Positions 9,330 through 18,751 of a DNA stretch of 64,000 bases are shown piece by piece; the stretch's first letter is position 1, and the number at the start of each line of letters is the position of its first letter. Position numbers and translations under genes: made by a program. The stretch is from Exiguobacterium alkaliphilum 12/1. Lineage in GTDB: Bacteria; Bacillota; Bacilli; Exiguobacteriales; Exiguobacteriaceae. Below the pieces are notes generated by a model that was not told the DNA's origin, made no database searches, and saw nothing but the letters and a program-made list of their open reading frames with translations. The stretch covers positions 186,001 through 250,000 of the forward strand of contig NZ_JJMW01000041.1 in assembly GCF_000714435.1 (NCBI RefSeq). Reading direction: 5' to 3'.

Positions 9330-9364
9330 CTTCTCCTTCGGCTAATGATAAGGAGAAGGTTTTT
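9330..9364 (+). terminator. Terminator of the anchored-protein gene
   Basis: CTTCTCCTT pairs with AAGGAGAAG around an 11-base loop, followed by GTTTTTG. Confidence 0.8.
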
Positions 9365-9397
9365 GTCGTTTTCGTTGATGTAGAAAGGACGAGATGC

Positions 9398-11482
9398 ATG
9401 AGAAGACACCTATGTGCTGTTGTCATCGCCCTATTGGTCGGTTCGTTGTTCCCGCCGCTCGGCGCGGAAGCGGCCGCATCGGCACCGTATCAGCTGAACG
9501 TCCGAGCCGGTGCCACGCTCTATCAATTTGTCGGCAAGACGCTCACCCCGAAATCGACATTGAGAGGCGCCAAGACGTTTCAGGCCATCACGACTTCAGG
9601 GAGCTATTATCGCGTCACCGATGGCAAGACGACGTGGTACGTCCGAAAGCAAGACGGCACGCTACAGGCGAGTCACCTCTCACGCGCGACATTCTCGTCA
9701 GACGCGTACGCCCGGCTGACGCACGAATATATGCGGACGCTCACCCGCGGGGCGTCCCCATATACATATGATGTCCTGTCGCCTACGAACGCCGTCACCC
9801 GAGCCGATGCCGCCTTGCGAGGAAACTGGTATATCCCGTCCCCTCCCTACACGCTCCGGGTCCCGAACGTTGATACATATCGATTTGACACGTCCATCCC
9901 GAAAGTCGACTCTAATTCGTTCGTCTTTCAAATCCATTATTTCACGACGCTCAACCAACTGACACAAGCCTATACGGTGAACGGACGGGACGAGTACCTC
10001 CGTTACGGGAAACGGATCGTCCAAAGCTGGACGAAACAATATCCGGTCGAGGACTATAAGCGCCATACGTGGCCTTATCATGACCACGGGACCGCCATCC
10101 GGACGTTTCATCTGCTCAATTTTTGGAACGTCTACCGGACGTCACGTGTGAATGACGACCCGGCGTTCTCGCAACTGTTCGCGAAGACGCTGTATGAGCA
10201 CGCGACGCTACTAGCGACACCGAGCTTCTATAAATCGAAAAACAATCACGGCATCTTTCAAGACATGGCGCTCACCGCCATCTCCGAGACGCATCGCTCG
10301 TTCGATCGTTCCGCCGGCTGGCGCACGCTCGCCACGAACCGACTGACTGCCCAGCTGAATCACAGCCTGAGTGCCGACGGTGTCCATCTCGAGCATTCGC
10401 CGTTTTATCAAATCTATGTGTATGACACACTCAGCCGCTTCAACGACTGGGCCGCCGCCAATCGCTTCGGATTATCAAGCCGGATGCTAGACGTAAAGGA
10501 TATGCCGAACGCGCTGACCTATATGCTTAAACCGAACGGAACGTTGCCGATGTTCGGCGACACCCCGTCGCTCGTCCATCATCCGGAGGCCATCCCACAC
10601 GTCGACCGTTCCCCACACCTGCTTTACGCGATGAGCGGCGGGACGCGCGGAACAGCCCCGACGACACGGGTCGGGCGCCTGTCGGATCAATACGCGTTCT
10701 TCCGCCAACATTGGGGCGGCCGCGCCGGGGCGTTCGAGGATGCCGTCCACGTCATGATGACAGCCGGCTATCACAGCAACGTCCACAAACATGCCGATGA
10801 CTTATCGATTGACGTCTCCGGTTACGGACGAGACTTCATCGTCGAGAGCGGTCGCTACGGTTATACGTCCCGACCCGAGCGACAAGCCGTCTTACCCGCG
10901 GCGGCCCACAACACGGTCCATGTGTCCGGCAAGAGCTTCAATTTGACCTCGAGCAATTTGGGGCGAAGCCGCATCACGTCCGTCGGGGCGTCGTCGACGC
11001 AATGGACGGCCGCCGGGACGAGCCAGTTGATCGGGAGCGGCATGGCCCATACGCGTCGACTCGCTTACGACCGGGACGGGACGATGCTCGTCTACGACCG
11101 CATCACGAGTCCCGTGACCGCTTCGTTCGTCCAACGGTTCCACCTCGGGGTCGGGTTGAACCGCACCGAGAGCGGGAGCCGTTACGCCTATTTCAAAGAT
11201 GCCGCAGGACGCTCGCTCCATGTCTTACAGCTTGAAGTCGACGCCACGCCGAAGCTTGCCATCGGTTCGAGCTACGTCTCGTATCGCGATTACGATTGGC
11301 AACGACGCAACCAAGTCGCGACGACGAAGCGTGGAAAAGGCGTGACTTACTTGACGCTCCTCCACCTCGGCGAACGACCGACGAAGATTCGCTCGTATAC
11401 GCTCGAGACGACGGCCCGACACTACATCGTCCGTTACACCTTGTCCGACGGGACGACGAGGACGCTGTCGATGCTACGATGA
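9398..11482 (+). CDS. Secreted heparinase II/III-family polysaccharide lyase-like protein
   Basis: A 694-residue exported protein. Residues 1-26 form a signal peptide ending AEAAA. An SH3-like domain follows (about 30-95), then an alpha-helical toroid (about 105-430, with HDHGTAIRT and NNHGIFQD, the Asn-His pattern of the family) and a beta-sandwich (about 430-690, opening near the YHSNVHKHADDLS segment). These are marks of heparinase II/III-type lyases, which cleave uronic-acid polysaccharides by beta-elimination. The substrate could be alginate, a glycosaminoglycan or self-made exopolysaccharide. No transporter or glycosidase partner is adjacent. The ATG follows AAAGGAC. Confidence 0.78.
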   Translation: MRRHLCAVVIALLVGSLFPPLGAEAAASAPYQLNVRAGATLYQFVGKTLTPKSTLRGAKTFQAITTSGSYYRVTDGKTTWYVRKQDGTLQASHLSRATFSSDAYARLTHEYMRTLTRGASPYTYDVLSPTNAVTRADAALRGNWYIPSPPYTLRVPNVDTYRFDTSIPKVDSNSFVFQIHYFTTLNQLTQAYTVNGRDEYLRYGKRIVQSWTKQYPVEDYKRHTWPYHDHGTAIRTFHLLNFWNVYRTSRVNDDPAFSQLFAKTLYEHATLLATPSFYKSKNNHGIFQDMALTAISETHRSFDRSAGWRTLATNRLTAQLNHSLSADGVHLEHSPFYQIYVYDTLSRFNDWAAANRFGLSSRMLDVKDMPNALTYMLKPNGTLPMFGDTPSLVHHPEAIPHVDRSPHLLYAMSGGTRGTAPTTRVGRLSDQYAFFRQHWGGRAGAFEDAVHVMMTAGYHSNVHKHADDLSIDVSGYGRDFIVESGRYGYTSRPERQAVLPAAAHNTVHVSGKSFNLTSSNLGRSRITSVGASSTQWTAAGTSQLIGSGMAHTRRLAYDRDGTMLVYDRITSPVTASFVQRFHLGVGLNRTESGSRYAYFKDAAGRSLHVLQLEVDATPKLAIGSSYVSYRDYDWQRRNQVATTKRGKGVTYLTLLHLGERPTKIRSYTLETTARHYIVRYTLSDGTTRTLSMLR

Positions 11483-11487
11483 ACCTT

Positions 11488-11515
11488 CCCCTCTTTTGAA
11501 AAAGAGGGGTTTTTT
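11488..11515 (+). terminator. Terminator of the heparinase-like gene
   Basis: CCCCTCTTT and AAAGAGGGG arms with a TGAA loop, followed by six T. Confidence 0.9.
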
Positions 11516-11542
11516 CTCGTCCGGTTAGGGAAAACTCGATAA

Positions 11543-11563
11543 GTAAGCCAAATCGTGGCTTAC
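11543..11563 (+). promoter_or_regulatory. Inverted repeat upstream of the catalase start
   Basis: GTAAGCCA, five bases, TGGCTTAC: perfect 8-bp arms centred 45 bases before the catalase ATG. No T-run follows, so it is more likely an operator or 5'-UTR hairpin than a terminator. It does not match the PerR consensus. Confidence 0.5.
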
Positions 11564-11597
11564 ACGGGTGCGTATATTTAAAGGGGAGGCAACAAAC

Positions 11598-13607
11598 ATG
11601 GGGAACAAGAAGGAAGAGCAGTTGAAACAACATACGATTGACAACGAGCAACAGGCCGGGCTGACGACGAACCAAGGGCTGAAGATGGCCGAGGACGAGT
11701 TCTCGCTCAAGGCGGGTCGGAGGGGACCGACACTCATCGAGGATTTCCACTTCCGCGAGAAGATGACGCATTTCGACCATGAGCGTATCCCGGAACGCAT
11801 CGTCCATGCCCGTGGCGTCGGGGCACACGGGGAGTTCCGGTTGTATGAGCCGCTCGCCGACTACACGAAAGCCGACTTTTTGAACGACACGTCGAAAGTG
11901 ACCCCGGTGTTCGTCCGTTTCTCGACCGTACAAGGATCGCGTGGTTCGGGTGACACCGTCCGTGACGTGCGGGGATTCGCGACGAAGTTCTACACAGATG
12001 AAGGCAACTATGACCTCGTCGGGAACAACATCCCCGTCTTCTTCATCCAAGACGCCATCAAGTTCCCCGACCTCGTCCATGCCGTGAAACCGGAGCCGCA
12101 TACTGAAGTCCCGCAAGGCGGGAGCGCCCACGATACGTTCTGGGATTTCGTCGGCCAAAATCATGAGACGGCCCATATGATCATGTGGGCGATGAGCGAC
12201 CGGGGCATCCCGCGCAGCCTTCGCATGATGGAAGGGTTCGGCGTGCATACGTTCCGCCTCGTCAACAGTGAAGGGAAGGCCCATTTCGTCAAGTTCCATT
12301 GGAAACCGAAACTCGGCGTCCATTCGCAAGTGTGGGACGAGGCGCAGAAAGCGCTCGGCAAAAACGCGGACTTCCACCGCGTCGATTTGTACGAGGCGAT
12401 CGACAAAGGGGATTATCCGGAATGGGAGCTCGGCCTCCAGCTCATCGCCGAGGAAGATGAGTTCAAGTTCGATTTCGATATTCTCGACCCGACGAAACTG
12501 TGGCCGGAAGAAGAAGTGCCGGTGAAACTCGTCGGTAGCATGGTGCTTAATCGAAACGTTGACAACTTCTTCGCCGAGACGGAACAAGTCGCGTTCCACC
12601 CGGGCCACCTCGTCCCAGGTATCGACTTCTCGAACGACCCGCTCCTGCAAGGGCGTCTGTTCTCGTATACGGACACGCAATTGTCACGACTAGGCGGACC
12701 GAACTTCCATCAAATCCCGATCAATAAACCGGTCTGCCCGTTCCATAACAACCAACGCGATGGCATGCACCAGATGGCCGTCCACAAAGGCCAGACGAGC
12801 TATCACAAGAATGCGCTCAACAACAACCAACCCGAGCCCGTCCCTGCCGACCAAGGCGGCTTCGAGCATTACCAAGAGAAAATCGATGGGCATAAGATTC
12901 GCGGACGCAGCGACAGCTTCCTCGACTTCTACTCACAGGCGAAAATGTTTTATAACAGCATGACCGACGTCGAGAAACAACACATCCAAGACGCATGCAG
13001 CTTCGAGCTCGGCAAATGTGACTCGGACATGGTGAAAACGAACGCCGTCGACTTGTTGAATCGGATCGACCGGCACCTCGCCTCTGTCGTCGCTGACAAC
13101 ATCGGAGTCGAGCTACCGGCTGAGAACAACGAAGTCGTCTCGGACAAGAAGTCCCCTGCCCTCAGCATGGCCAACACGATTTCGAAACCGGACACGAAGA
13201 GTGTCGCCGTCTTGTTAGCGGGCGATGTCGATGCCCGGCAAGTGAAGGCGTGGGTGCAGGCGCTCGCTGACAACAAGGTCAACTATAGCCTCGTCGGCAA
13301 GAAAGCATACACGCTCGGCGACTTGAAAGTGAAAGAGACGTATGACACGGTCGACTCGAGCCTGTTCGATGCCGCCTTCCTCGTCAGTGCCGCCAACAAA
13401 GTCGAAGACGACGTCCTCGAGTTCATCGAGAACACGTACAAGCACTTCAAACCGCTCGCCCTCCATCTTCACCACGAGGAAGCGCTCGCGAAGTGCCGTG
13501 TGGAGACGGACCAGCCTGGAGTATTCTCGTTCCCGGAACACAGTCTCGACGGGTTCGATACGTTTATCGACGGGATTGCCAAAGGCCGATTCTGGGACCG
13601 GACTTGA
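11598..13607 (+). CDS. katE: Large-subunit catalase (KatE/clade 2 type)
   Basis: A 669-residue heme catalase that dismutates hydrogen peroxide. The core (about 25-520) has the essential His70 in [11 protein letters not shown], the Asn pair at 143-144 in [11 protein letters not shown], and the heme-ligand Tyr in [14 protein letters not shown]. Residues about 545-669 form the extra flavodoxin/DJ-1-like domain ([15 protein letters not shown]) that marks large-subunit clade 2 enzymes, so it groups with KatE rather than the 480-residue KatA type. The ATG at 11598 lies nine bases after GGGGAGG; a GTG 30 bases earlier has no ribosome site. It stands alone with its own terminator. Confidence 0.93.
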   Translation: MGNKKEEQLKQHTIDNEQQAGLTTNQGLKMAEDEFSLKAGRRGPTLIEDFHFREKMTHFDHERIPERIVHARGVGAHGEFRLYEPLADYTKADFLNDTSKVTPVFVRFSTVQGSRGSGDTVRDVRGFATKFYTDEGNYDLVGNNIPVFFIQDAIKFPDLVHAVKPEPHTEVPQGGSAHDTFWDFVGQNHETAHMIMWAMSDRGIPRSLRMMEGFGVHTFRLVNSEGKAHFVKFHWKPKLGVHSQVWDEAQKALGKNADFHRVDLYEAIDKGDYPEWELGLQLIAEEDEFKFDFDILDPTKLWPEEEVPVKLVGSMVLNRNVDNFFAETEQVAFHPGHLVPGIDFSNDPLLQGRLFSYTDTQLSRLGGPNFHQIPINKPVCPFHNNQRDGMHQMAVHKGQTSYHKNALNNNQPEPVPADQGGFEHYQEKIDGHKIRGRSDSFLDFYSQAKMFYNSMTDVEKQHIQDACSFELGKCDSDMVKTNAVDLLNRIDRHLASVVADNIGVELPAENNEVVSDKKSPALSMANTISKPDTKSVAVLLAGDVDARQVKAWVQALADNKVNYSLVGKKAYTLGDLKVKETYDTVDSSLFDAAFLVSAANKVEDDVLEFIENTYKHFKPLALHLHHEEALAKCRVETDQPGVFSFPEHSLDGFDTFIDGIAKGRFWDRT

Positions 13608-13624
13608 TTGAAATCAATTCAGAA

Positions 13625-13656
13625 GACGTGACCCATCCAACGGGTCACGTCTTTTT
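13625..13656 (+). terminator. Terminator of the catalase gene
   Basis: GACGTGACCC and GGGTCACGTC, 10-bp arms, followed by five T. Confidence 0.92.
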
Positions 13657-13698
13657 CGAGGCGATGCGTCCGAACAGACAAACGCGCCCGCTGTTTGC

Positions 13699-13727
13699 TA
13701 TACTCCTTTAGTTATGTTTACTAACTA
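13699..13727 (+). promoter_or_regulatory. Promoter and operator-like inverted repeat of the MFS gene
   Basis: TGCTATACT at 13696-13704 is an extended -10. An inverted repeat, TAGTTA, seven bases, TAACTA (13709-13727), covers the expected start point. The form suggests a MarR- or HxlR-type repressor; no such regulator is adjacent. Confidence 0.5.
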
Positions 13728-13749
13728 TTTATATTAGGAGGCGGGCTCC

Positions 13750-14934
13750 ATGCATTTGGCCACTCAAAAACTTTGGACGAAAGATTTTCTGATCATCTCG
13801 CTCGTCAACTTTTTCTTAACACTCATCTTCTTCCTGCTCATGGTCACAATCGGGGTCCACGCCGTCTCGGCCTATGGGGCTTCAACGAGTGAGGCCGGTC
13901 TCATCACGGGCATCTTTATTATCGGTACGCTCGTCGGGCGGTTGTTCATCGGGCGGCTCATCGATTCGATCGGCCGGAGGAAGACACTCCTCATCGGACT
14001 GACGTTCTTCACCGCCACGATTCTCCTATATTTCGTCGACCTCGGTGTCGGTTTCCTCTTGTTCACCCGCTTCGTGCACGGGCTCGGCATGGGACTGTCG
14101 AGCACGGCGACCGGCACGATTGTCGCGCAAGTCATCCCAGCGGCCCGTAAAGGGGAAGGCATCGGCTATTACAGCATGAGTTCGACACTCGCGACCGCAA
14201 TCGGTCCATTCGTCGGCCTACTCATGAGTCAATATACGAACTTTTCTACGATTTTCTTGCTCTGTCTCGTCATCGGGCTCATCAGCCTCGTCAGCGCCCT
14301 GACCGTCAACGTGCCGGAAGCGGACAACCCAAGCATCGTCCGCGGCTTTTCACCGAGCTCGTTCGTCGAACCAAAAGCGTTACCGATCGCCCTCATCATC
14401 GCCGTCGCCGCGCTCAGCTTCTCGAGCGTGCTGTCTTACATCAACTTTTACGCGAGCGAGCTCGACCTCGTCGAGGCAGCCAGTATTTTCTTCCTCGTCT
14501 ATTCGATTGCCGTGCTCTTATCCCGCCCGATTACCGGTCGGCTCATGGACGCGCGCGGGGCGAACGTGGTCATGTATCCGGCCATCGCCGTGTTCGCCGT
14601 CGGTTTGTTCGTGTTGAGCCAGGCCACGTCGGCGCTCGGTTTGCTCGTCGCCGGCGCCTTGATCGGCCTTGGTTTCGGGAATATCCAATCCGGGACGCAA
14701 GCGATTGCGGTCAAAGCGGCGACGCCCGCACGAATGGGGATGGCCACGTCCACGTTTTTCATCGCCCTCGACGCCGGTCTCGGATTCGGACCATACTTGA
14801 TTGGCCTCATGATTCCAATCACCGGCTTTTCGACGCTTTATCTCGGTCTCGCCGCCGTCGTCGCCTCCTTGCTCCTCCTGTATGATGTCATGAATGGACG
14901 GCGTGAGCGTGCCAAATTGAAGCGTGTAGCCTGA
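13750..14934 (+). CDS. MFS transporter, 12 membrane segments, probable efflux
   Basis: A 394-residue integral membrane protein of the major facilitator superfamily with twelve predicted helices. The motif-A loop GRLIDSIGRRK lies near residue 66 between helices 2 and 3, and a second-half counterpart is RPITGRLMDARGA. Length and motif A fit drug:H+ antiporter-type efflux proteins such as YwoG/YttB. The GTG-GCTCC spacing to the upstream AGGAGG supports the ATG at 13750. It is monocistronic, between two terminators. The operator-like repeat at its promoter suggests an inducible exporter; the substrate is unknown. Confidence 0.85.
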   Translation: MHLATQKLWTKDFLIISLVNFFLTLIFFLLMVTIGVHAVSAYGASTSEAGLITGIFIIGTLVGRLFIGRLIDSIGRRKTLLIGLTFFTATILLYFVDLGVGFLLFTRFVHGLGMGLSSTATGTIVAQVIPAARKGEGIGYYSMSSTLATAIGPFVGLLMSQYTNFSTIFLLCLVIGLISLVSALTVNVPEADNPSIVRGFSPSSFVEPKALPIALIIAVAALSFSSVLSYINFYASELDLVEAASIFFLVYSIAVLLSRPITGRLMDARGANVVMYPAIAVFAVGLFVLSQATSALGLLVAGALIGLGFGNIQSGTQAIAVKAATPARMGMATSTFFIALDAGLGFGPYLIGLMIPITGFSTLYLGLAAVVASLLLLYDVMNGRRERAKLKRVA

Positions 14935-14963
14935 CAGGACCTTCCAACGTCCTGTCTTTTTTT
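14933..14963 (+). terminator. Terminator of the MFS gene
   Basis: GACAGGAC and GTCCTGTC arms, eight-base loop, then seven T. The stem begins inside the stop codon. Confidence 0.92.
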
Positions 14964-15043
14964 GAATGTTCACACATTTTTGTTCAGCATACGGTAATAT
15001 GAGAATGACGTGTTGAAAAGTTTTCATCGAAACGAGGGACATT

Positions 15044-17095
15044 ATGTACGCTGACCAAACGATTCATCATCATTCCGCCGCCCTACTTCGAACGTTTGAT
15101 AAAATCTCTGACTACGTATTTTTCATGGCAGTCGACGGTGCGACCTATCGATACGTGTTCGTCAACGAGCCCGGCAAACGAGCCATCGGGTGGACAGATG
15201 CCGATATCGGGACGAGCATTGAAGAGAAGGTCCCGTCCGAGACGGCCGCGCTCATCTCTCGCTATTACGATCAAGCCATTCGCGAGCGAAAGAGTGTCGT
15301 TTTCGAGGACTACCAACTCGCCGACTCCTTTTATACGGACACACTCGAATCGGAAGACGTCTTGTCGCTCCCGCTCCATTACTTCGAGTCAGAAGTGACA
15401 CCGGTCTTTGACGGGGAGACGTGCACGCACGTCATCTCGGTCGTCCGTGAAGTGACCGAACGCAAGCGGCGTGAACTCGAGCTGACGATTTTACGGGACC
15501 AGCATGAGTCGCTTCGCCGCTACTCGCCCCACGGCATTTTCGTGCTCGATCACGATTACCGCATCAAGTCGCTTAACCCGGCCGTGACGGCGATCACCGG
15601 CTATACGGAGTCCGACTTGCTAGAACAATCGTTCATCGATTGGATTGAGACGCCTGAACGGGCGACCGTCGAAACGGGAATCCGCCACGCCATGTCAGGC
15701 AATCCCCATAAGTACACGATTCAGGGCCGGCGTCGGACCGGAGAGCCGCTCGACTTGGCAATCTTGAACATCCCGATCGAAGTCGGGGGACATATCAACG
15801 GCCTGTTCGCCATCATCATCGACCACACCCCGGAGAAAGATGCGGAACGGGCGATGCGAGAGAGCGAACGGCGTTACCGCCAATTGATCGAGATGATTCC
15901 AGAAGGGATTATCGTGCATCGGGATGGACGCGTGTTATACGCGAACGCCATCGCGCGCTCGACGATTGGCGAGACCGACATGCATCACGAATCAATCTTT
16001 CAGTTCATCGCCCCGGAACATCACGAGCGCATCCTAAAACGACTCGAGGCGCTCCGTCTCGGCGACCCTGTCGATGACACGGAGTTGACGCTCGTCACCC
16101 ATGGCGGCCAGCGATTACATATGGACATCACGAGCCTCGTCATCGATTACGAAGGGACGACTGCCGTCCTGACCGTGCTCCGTGACGTGACGGAAAAGCG
16201 CGAGATGGAAGAAGCGCTTCGTCAAAGCGAGACGCAATACCGTCTCATCACCGAAAATATGAGCGACCTCGTCTGCATGCTCGAGCCGGACGGGACGGTA
16301 CGCTACGCAAGCCCGTCCCATCTTCATGTGCTCGGTTATACGCCGTCGTTTTACGAGGGTAAAAATACGCTCGACTTCATCCATCCTCGCGATGTCGCCT
16401 CGACACGTCAAACGCTTCAAACCATCACCGCCGCTTCACCGCTTACGCTCGAGTTCCGACATGCGCACGATGACGGACGATGGATTTGGCTCGAGACGAA
16501 GATTCAGGCCATCTATAGCGACGCGGGCACGTTGCTCCACTACCTGACGGTCACCCGAGAGATCATGCAACGGAAAGTTGTCGAGAAACAGTTGCGGCAT
16601 CTCGCGTATCACGATACGTTGACGGACTTGCCGAATCGCCGCTATTTCCTGGCCTACCTCGACGAGTCGCTTTCTCGGATTGAAGAAGAGGCGGAGGCAC
16701 TCGCGATTTTATCGCTCGACCTCGACCGATTCAAGCTAATCAACGACACGCTCGGCCATGACATCGGAGACGAGTTGCTCCGTCAGTTGGCCAATCGCCT
16801 CACCCACGTCCTCCGTAAGCAAGACGTCATCGCCCGATTCGGTGGAGATGAATTTATCGTCTTGATTCGATACAACGACCCGATCGCCCCGCACCGTGTC
16901 GCTGAAAAAGTACTCGCTGCCCTTGAACAACCGTGGCAGATCGAGACGCACGAGTTCGTGACGACATCGAGCATCGGCATCGCCTGTTGTGACGGTGCGA
17001 CGACGTCGAAGCAACTCTTGAAGCGAGCCGACCTCGCCTTATACGAAGCAAAATCGAATGGACGAAACGGTTACGCCGTGTATGAAGACCGCTGA
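15044..17095 (+). CDS. Diguanylate cyclase with four PAS-type sensor domains
   Basis: A 683-residue soluble signalling enzyme that should make c-di-GMP from two GTP. Four PAS-like domains (about 15-140, 155-265, 275-390, 395-510) precede a GGDEF domain (520-680). The active motif GGDEF is intact at 600-604, and RKQD at 591-594 is exactly five residues before it, which is the inhibitory I-site, so product feedback is expected. No EAL domain or membrane helix is present. The first PAS domain is related to the N-terminus of the leftward c-di-GMP protein ending at 22799 (YRYV-V-E-GKRA shared). The ATG follows CGAGGGA. Confidence 0.92.
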   Translation: MYADQTIHHHSAALLRTFDKISDYVFFMAVDGATYRYVFVNEPGKRAIGWTDADIGTSIEEKVPSETAALISRYYDQAIRERKSVVFEDYQLADSFYTDTLESEDVLSLPLHYFESEVTPVFDGETCTHVISVVREVTERKRRELELTILRDQHESLRRYSPHGIFVLDHDYRIKSLNPAVTAITGYTESDLLEQSFIDWIETPERATVETGIRHAMSGNPHKYTIQGRRRTGEPLDLAILNIPIEVGGHINGLFAIIIDHTPEKDAERAMRESERRYRQLIEMIPEGIIVHRDGRVLYANAIARSTIGETDMHHESIFQFIAPEHHERILKRLEALRLGDPVDDTELTLVTHGGQRLHMDITSLVIDYEGTTAVLTVLRDVTEKREMEEALRQSETQYRLITENMSDLVCMLEPDGTVRYASPSHLHVLGYTPSFYEGKNTLDFIHPRDVASTRQTLQTITAASPLTLEFRHAHDDGRWIWLETKIQAIYSDAGTLLHYLTVTREIMQRKVVEKQLRHLAYHDTLTDLPNRRYFLAYLDESLSRIEEEAEALAILSLDLDRFKLINDTLGHDIGDELLRQLANRLTHVLRKQDVIARFGGDEFIVLIRYNDPIAPHRVAEKVLAALEQPWQIETHEFVTTSSIGIACCDGATTSKQLLKRADLALYEAKSNGRNGYAVYEDR

Positions 17096-17109
17096 AAAGC
17101 GGTCTTTTT
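17085..17109 (+). terminator. Terminator of the diguanylate cyclase gene
   Basis: GACCGCT, GAAA loop, AGCGGTC, then five T. The stop codon lies in the stem. Confidence 0.9.
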
Positions 17110-17136
17110 CACGTGAAACATACCATTTTTAGATTA

Positions 17137-17149
17137 AAAACCGAACATT
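17137..17149 (+). promoter_or_regulatory. PurBox (PurR site) upstream of guaC
   Basis: AAAACCGAACATT matches the Bacillus PurBox AWWWCCGAACWWT at all 13 positions. It lies about 56 bases before the -35 hexamer. Confidence 0.65.
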
Positions 17150-17204
17150 AAAACGTTGGAATCCTGAAACATTATCTTTTTTATATTTTTAAAGCCATTT
17201 TGCT

Positions 17205-17233
17205 TTGACTTTCATCCAAATATAGGTTACATT
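17205..17233 (+). promoter_or_regulatory. Sigma-A promoter of guaC
   Basis: TTGACT (17205-17210), 17 bases, TACATT (17228-17233). A partial PurBox, ATTACCGAATGGA (17231-17243), overlaps its downstream edge. Confidence 0.6.
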
Positions 17234-17270
17234 ACCGAATGGACGAAGTATTTTCACTTAAATCAATTAA

Positions 17271-17283
17271 AATGTTCGTAAAT
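17271..17283 (-). promoter_or_regulatory. Second PurBox in the guaC leader, inverted
   Basis: The minus strand reads ATTTACGAACATT, 12 of 13 matches to AWWWCCGAACWWT. It faces the upstream box and lies just before the guaC ribosome site. The spacing between boxes is larger than the 16-17 bases usual in Bacillus. Confidence 0.5.
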
Positions 17284-17296
17284 AGGGGTGGACTAC

Positions 17297-18280
17297 ATGG
17301 ATAAAGTGTTCGATTATGAAGATATTCAATTGATTCCGGCTAAATGTATCGTCGATAGCCGGTCCGAGTGTGACGCTAGCGTGACGCTCGGCGGTTTCAC
17401 GTTCCGGCTCCCGGTCGTGCCTGCGAATATGCAGACGATCATCGATGAGAACGTCGCCCTCTCCCTCGCGGAGAACGGCTATTTCTACATCATGCACCGT
17501 TTCAATCCCGAGACGCGCCTCGCCTTCATCGAAGACATGCACGGACGCGGCTTATACGCGTCAATCAGCGTCGGGGTGAAGGAAGACGAATATCGTTTCG
17601 TCGAGATGCTCGCTGAAACGGGGCACACGCCTGAATTCATCACGATTGACATCGCGCACGGGCATTCGAACGCGGTCATCCGCATGATTCAACACATCAA
17701 GCATCATTTACCGGGGACATTCGTCATCGCCGGGAACGTCGGGACGCCCGAAGCGGTCCGCGAACTTGAGCATGCGGGGGCAGATGCGACGAAAGTCGGC
17801 ATCGGCCCGGGGAAAGTGTGCATCACGAAAATCAAGACTGGTTTCGGGACAGGTGGATGGCAACTCGCTGCTCTCCGTTGGTGCGCCAAAGCGGCGACCA
17901 AACCGATCATTGCGGACGGGGGCATCCGCACGCACGGGGACATCGCGAAATCGATTCGTTTCGGGGCTTCGATGGTGATGATCGGATCGTTGTTCGCCGG
18001 ACATGAGGAGTCACCAGGTGCGACGGTCGAGCAGGACGGGAAACTGCTCAAAGAATACTTCGGCTCGGCGTCTGAATTCCAAAAAGGAGAACGGAAAAAC
18101 GTCGAAGGCAAGAAGATGTTCGTCGAGTACAAAGGGGCACTGCAGGACACGTTGACCGAGATGGAGCAAGACCTCCAATCGGCCATCTCTTACTCGGGTG
18201 GGGACAATCTGGACGCATTGCGCACCGTCGATTACGTCATGGTGAAAAATTCGATTTTTAACGGGGATAAAGTATACTGA
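17297..18280 (+). CDS. guaC: GMP reductase
   Basis: A 327-residue TIM-barrel enzyme that converts GMP to IMP with NADPH, releasing ammonia, for purine salvage. The catalytic Cys is in [11 protein letters not shown] near residue 175, and GTGGWQLAA follows, which separates GuaC from IMP dehydrogenase; no CBS domains are present. The start is the ATG at 17297, six bases after AGGGGTGG; a GTG nine bases earlier overlaps that site. Sites resembling PurBoxes surround the promoter, in line with PurR control of the B. subtilis homologue. The gene has its own terminator. Confidence 0.93.
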   Translation: MDKVFDYEDIQLIPAKCIVDSRSECDASVTLGGFTFRLPVVPANMQTIIDENVALSLAENGYFYIMHRFNPETRLAFIEDMHGRGLYASISVGVKEDEYRFVEMLAETGHTPEFITIDIAHGHSNAVIRMIQHIKHHLPGTFVIAGNVGTPEAVRELEHAGADATKVGIGPGKVCITKIKTGFGTGGWQLAALRWCAKAATKPIIADGGIRTHGDIAKSIRFGASMVMIGSLFAGHEESPGATVEQDGKLLKEYFGSASEFQKGERKNVEGKKMFVEYKGALQDTLTEMEQDLQSAISYSGGDNLDALRTVDYVMVKNSIFNGDKVY

Positions 18281-18312
18281 AACAGGCGACTCGCGGGAGT
18301 CGCCTGTTTTTT
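18281..18312 (+). terminator. Terminator of guaC
   Basis: ACAGGCGACTC and GAGTCGCCTGT arms followed by six T. It also ends at the stop codon of the convergent GNAT gene and may stop transcripts from both sides. Confidence 0.88.
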
Positions 18313-18751
18313 ATACGTCGCTGAGACGCTTCGTCATCATATAATAGTCGGCACCCGGTGGATAGTCACGCAACACCCCGGCGACCTCGTAGCCGTAAAG
18401 CTCATAGAACGCTTTCGCCTGAAATGAGAACGTCGTCAGTTTCACCTGAGTGGCCCCGAGCGCCTGTGCTTTCGCCTCTCCCGCCGCGAGCAACCGTGAG
18501 CCAAGTCCTTGCTTGCCATACGCTTCAGCGACCCATAGTCGGTCCAAGTCGAACCAGCCCCAATAGACGCTACCATACAATCCGGCGATGATCTCCCCGT
18601 CTCGCTCCACTTTCAATTGGACGACCGGCACGTCCACACCTCGAATGTTTCGATGATGGGGTGAATGCTTGTCGTTAAACGCCCGAAGTCGCTCCGTCAA
18701 GTGTTGTTGAAACGCTGCATCGTCCTGTACAATCTCTTGAATCTCCATCAT
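18311..18751 (-). CDS. GNAT-family N-acetyltransferase
   Basis: A 146-residue acetyl-CoA-dependent transferase. The acetyl-CoA-binding motif A is LWVAEAYGKQGLGSRLL (Q-x-x-G-x-G type) near residues 71-87, and the C-terminal beta strand region AFYELYGYEVAGVL is typical. The acceptor cannot be told from sequence. Its ATG overlaps the stop codon of the metallo-hydrolase as ATGA, so translation is probably coupled. It is the last gene of a three-gene leftward operon starting with the c-di-GMP protein. A second ATG one codon later is an equally possible start. Confidence 0.85.
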   Translation of the reverse strand: MMEIQEIVQDDAAFQQHLTERLRAFNDKHSPHHRNIRGVDVPVVQLKVERDGEIIAGLYGSVYWGWFDLDRLWVAEAYGKQGLGSRLLAAGEAKAQALGATQVKLTTFSFQAKAFYELYGYEVAGVLRDYPPGADYYMMTKRLSDV

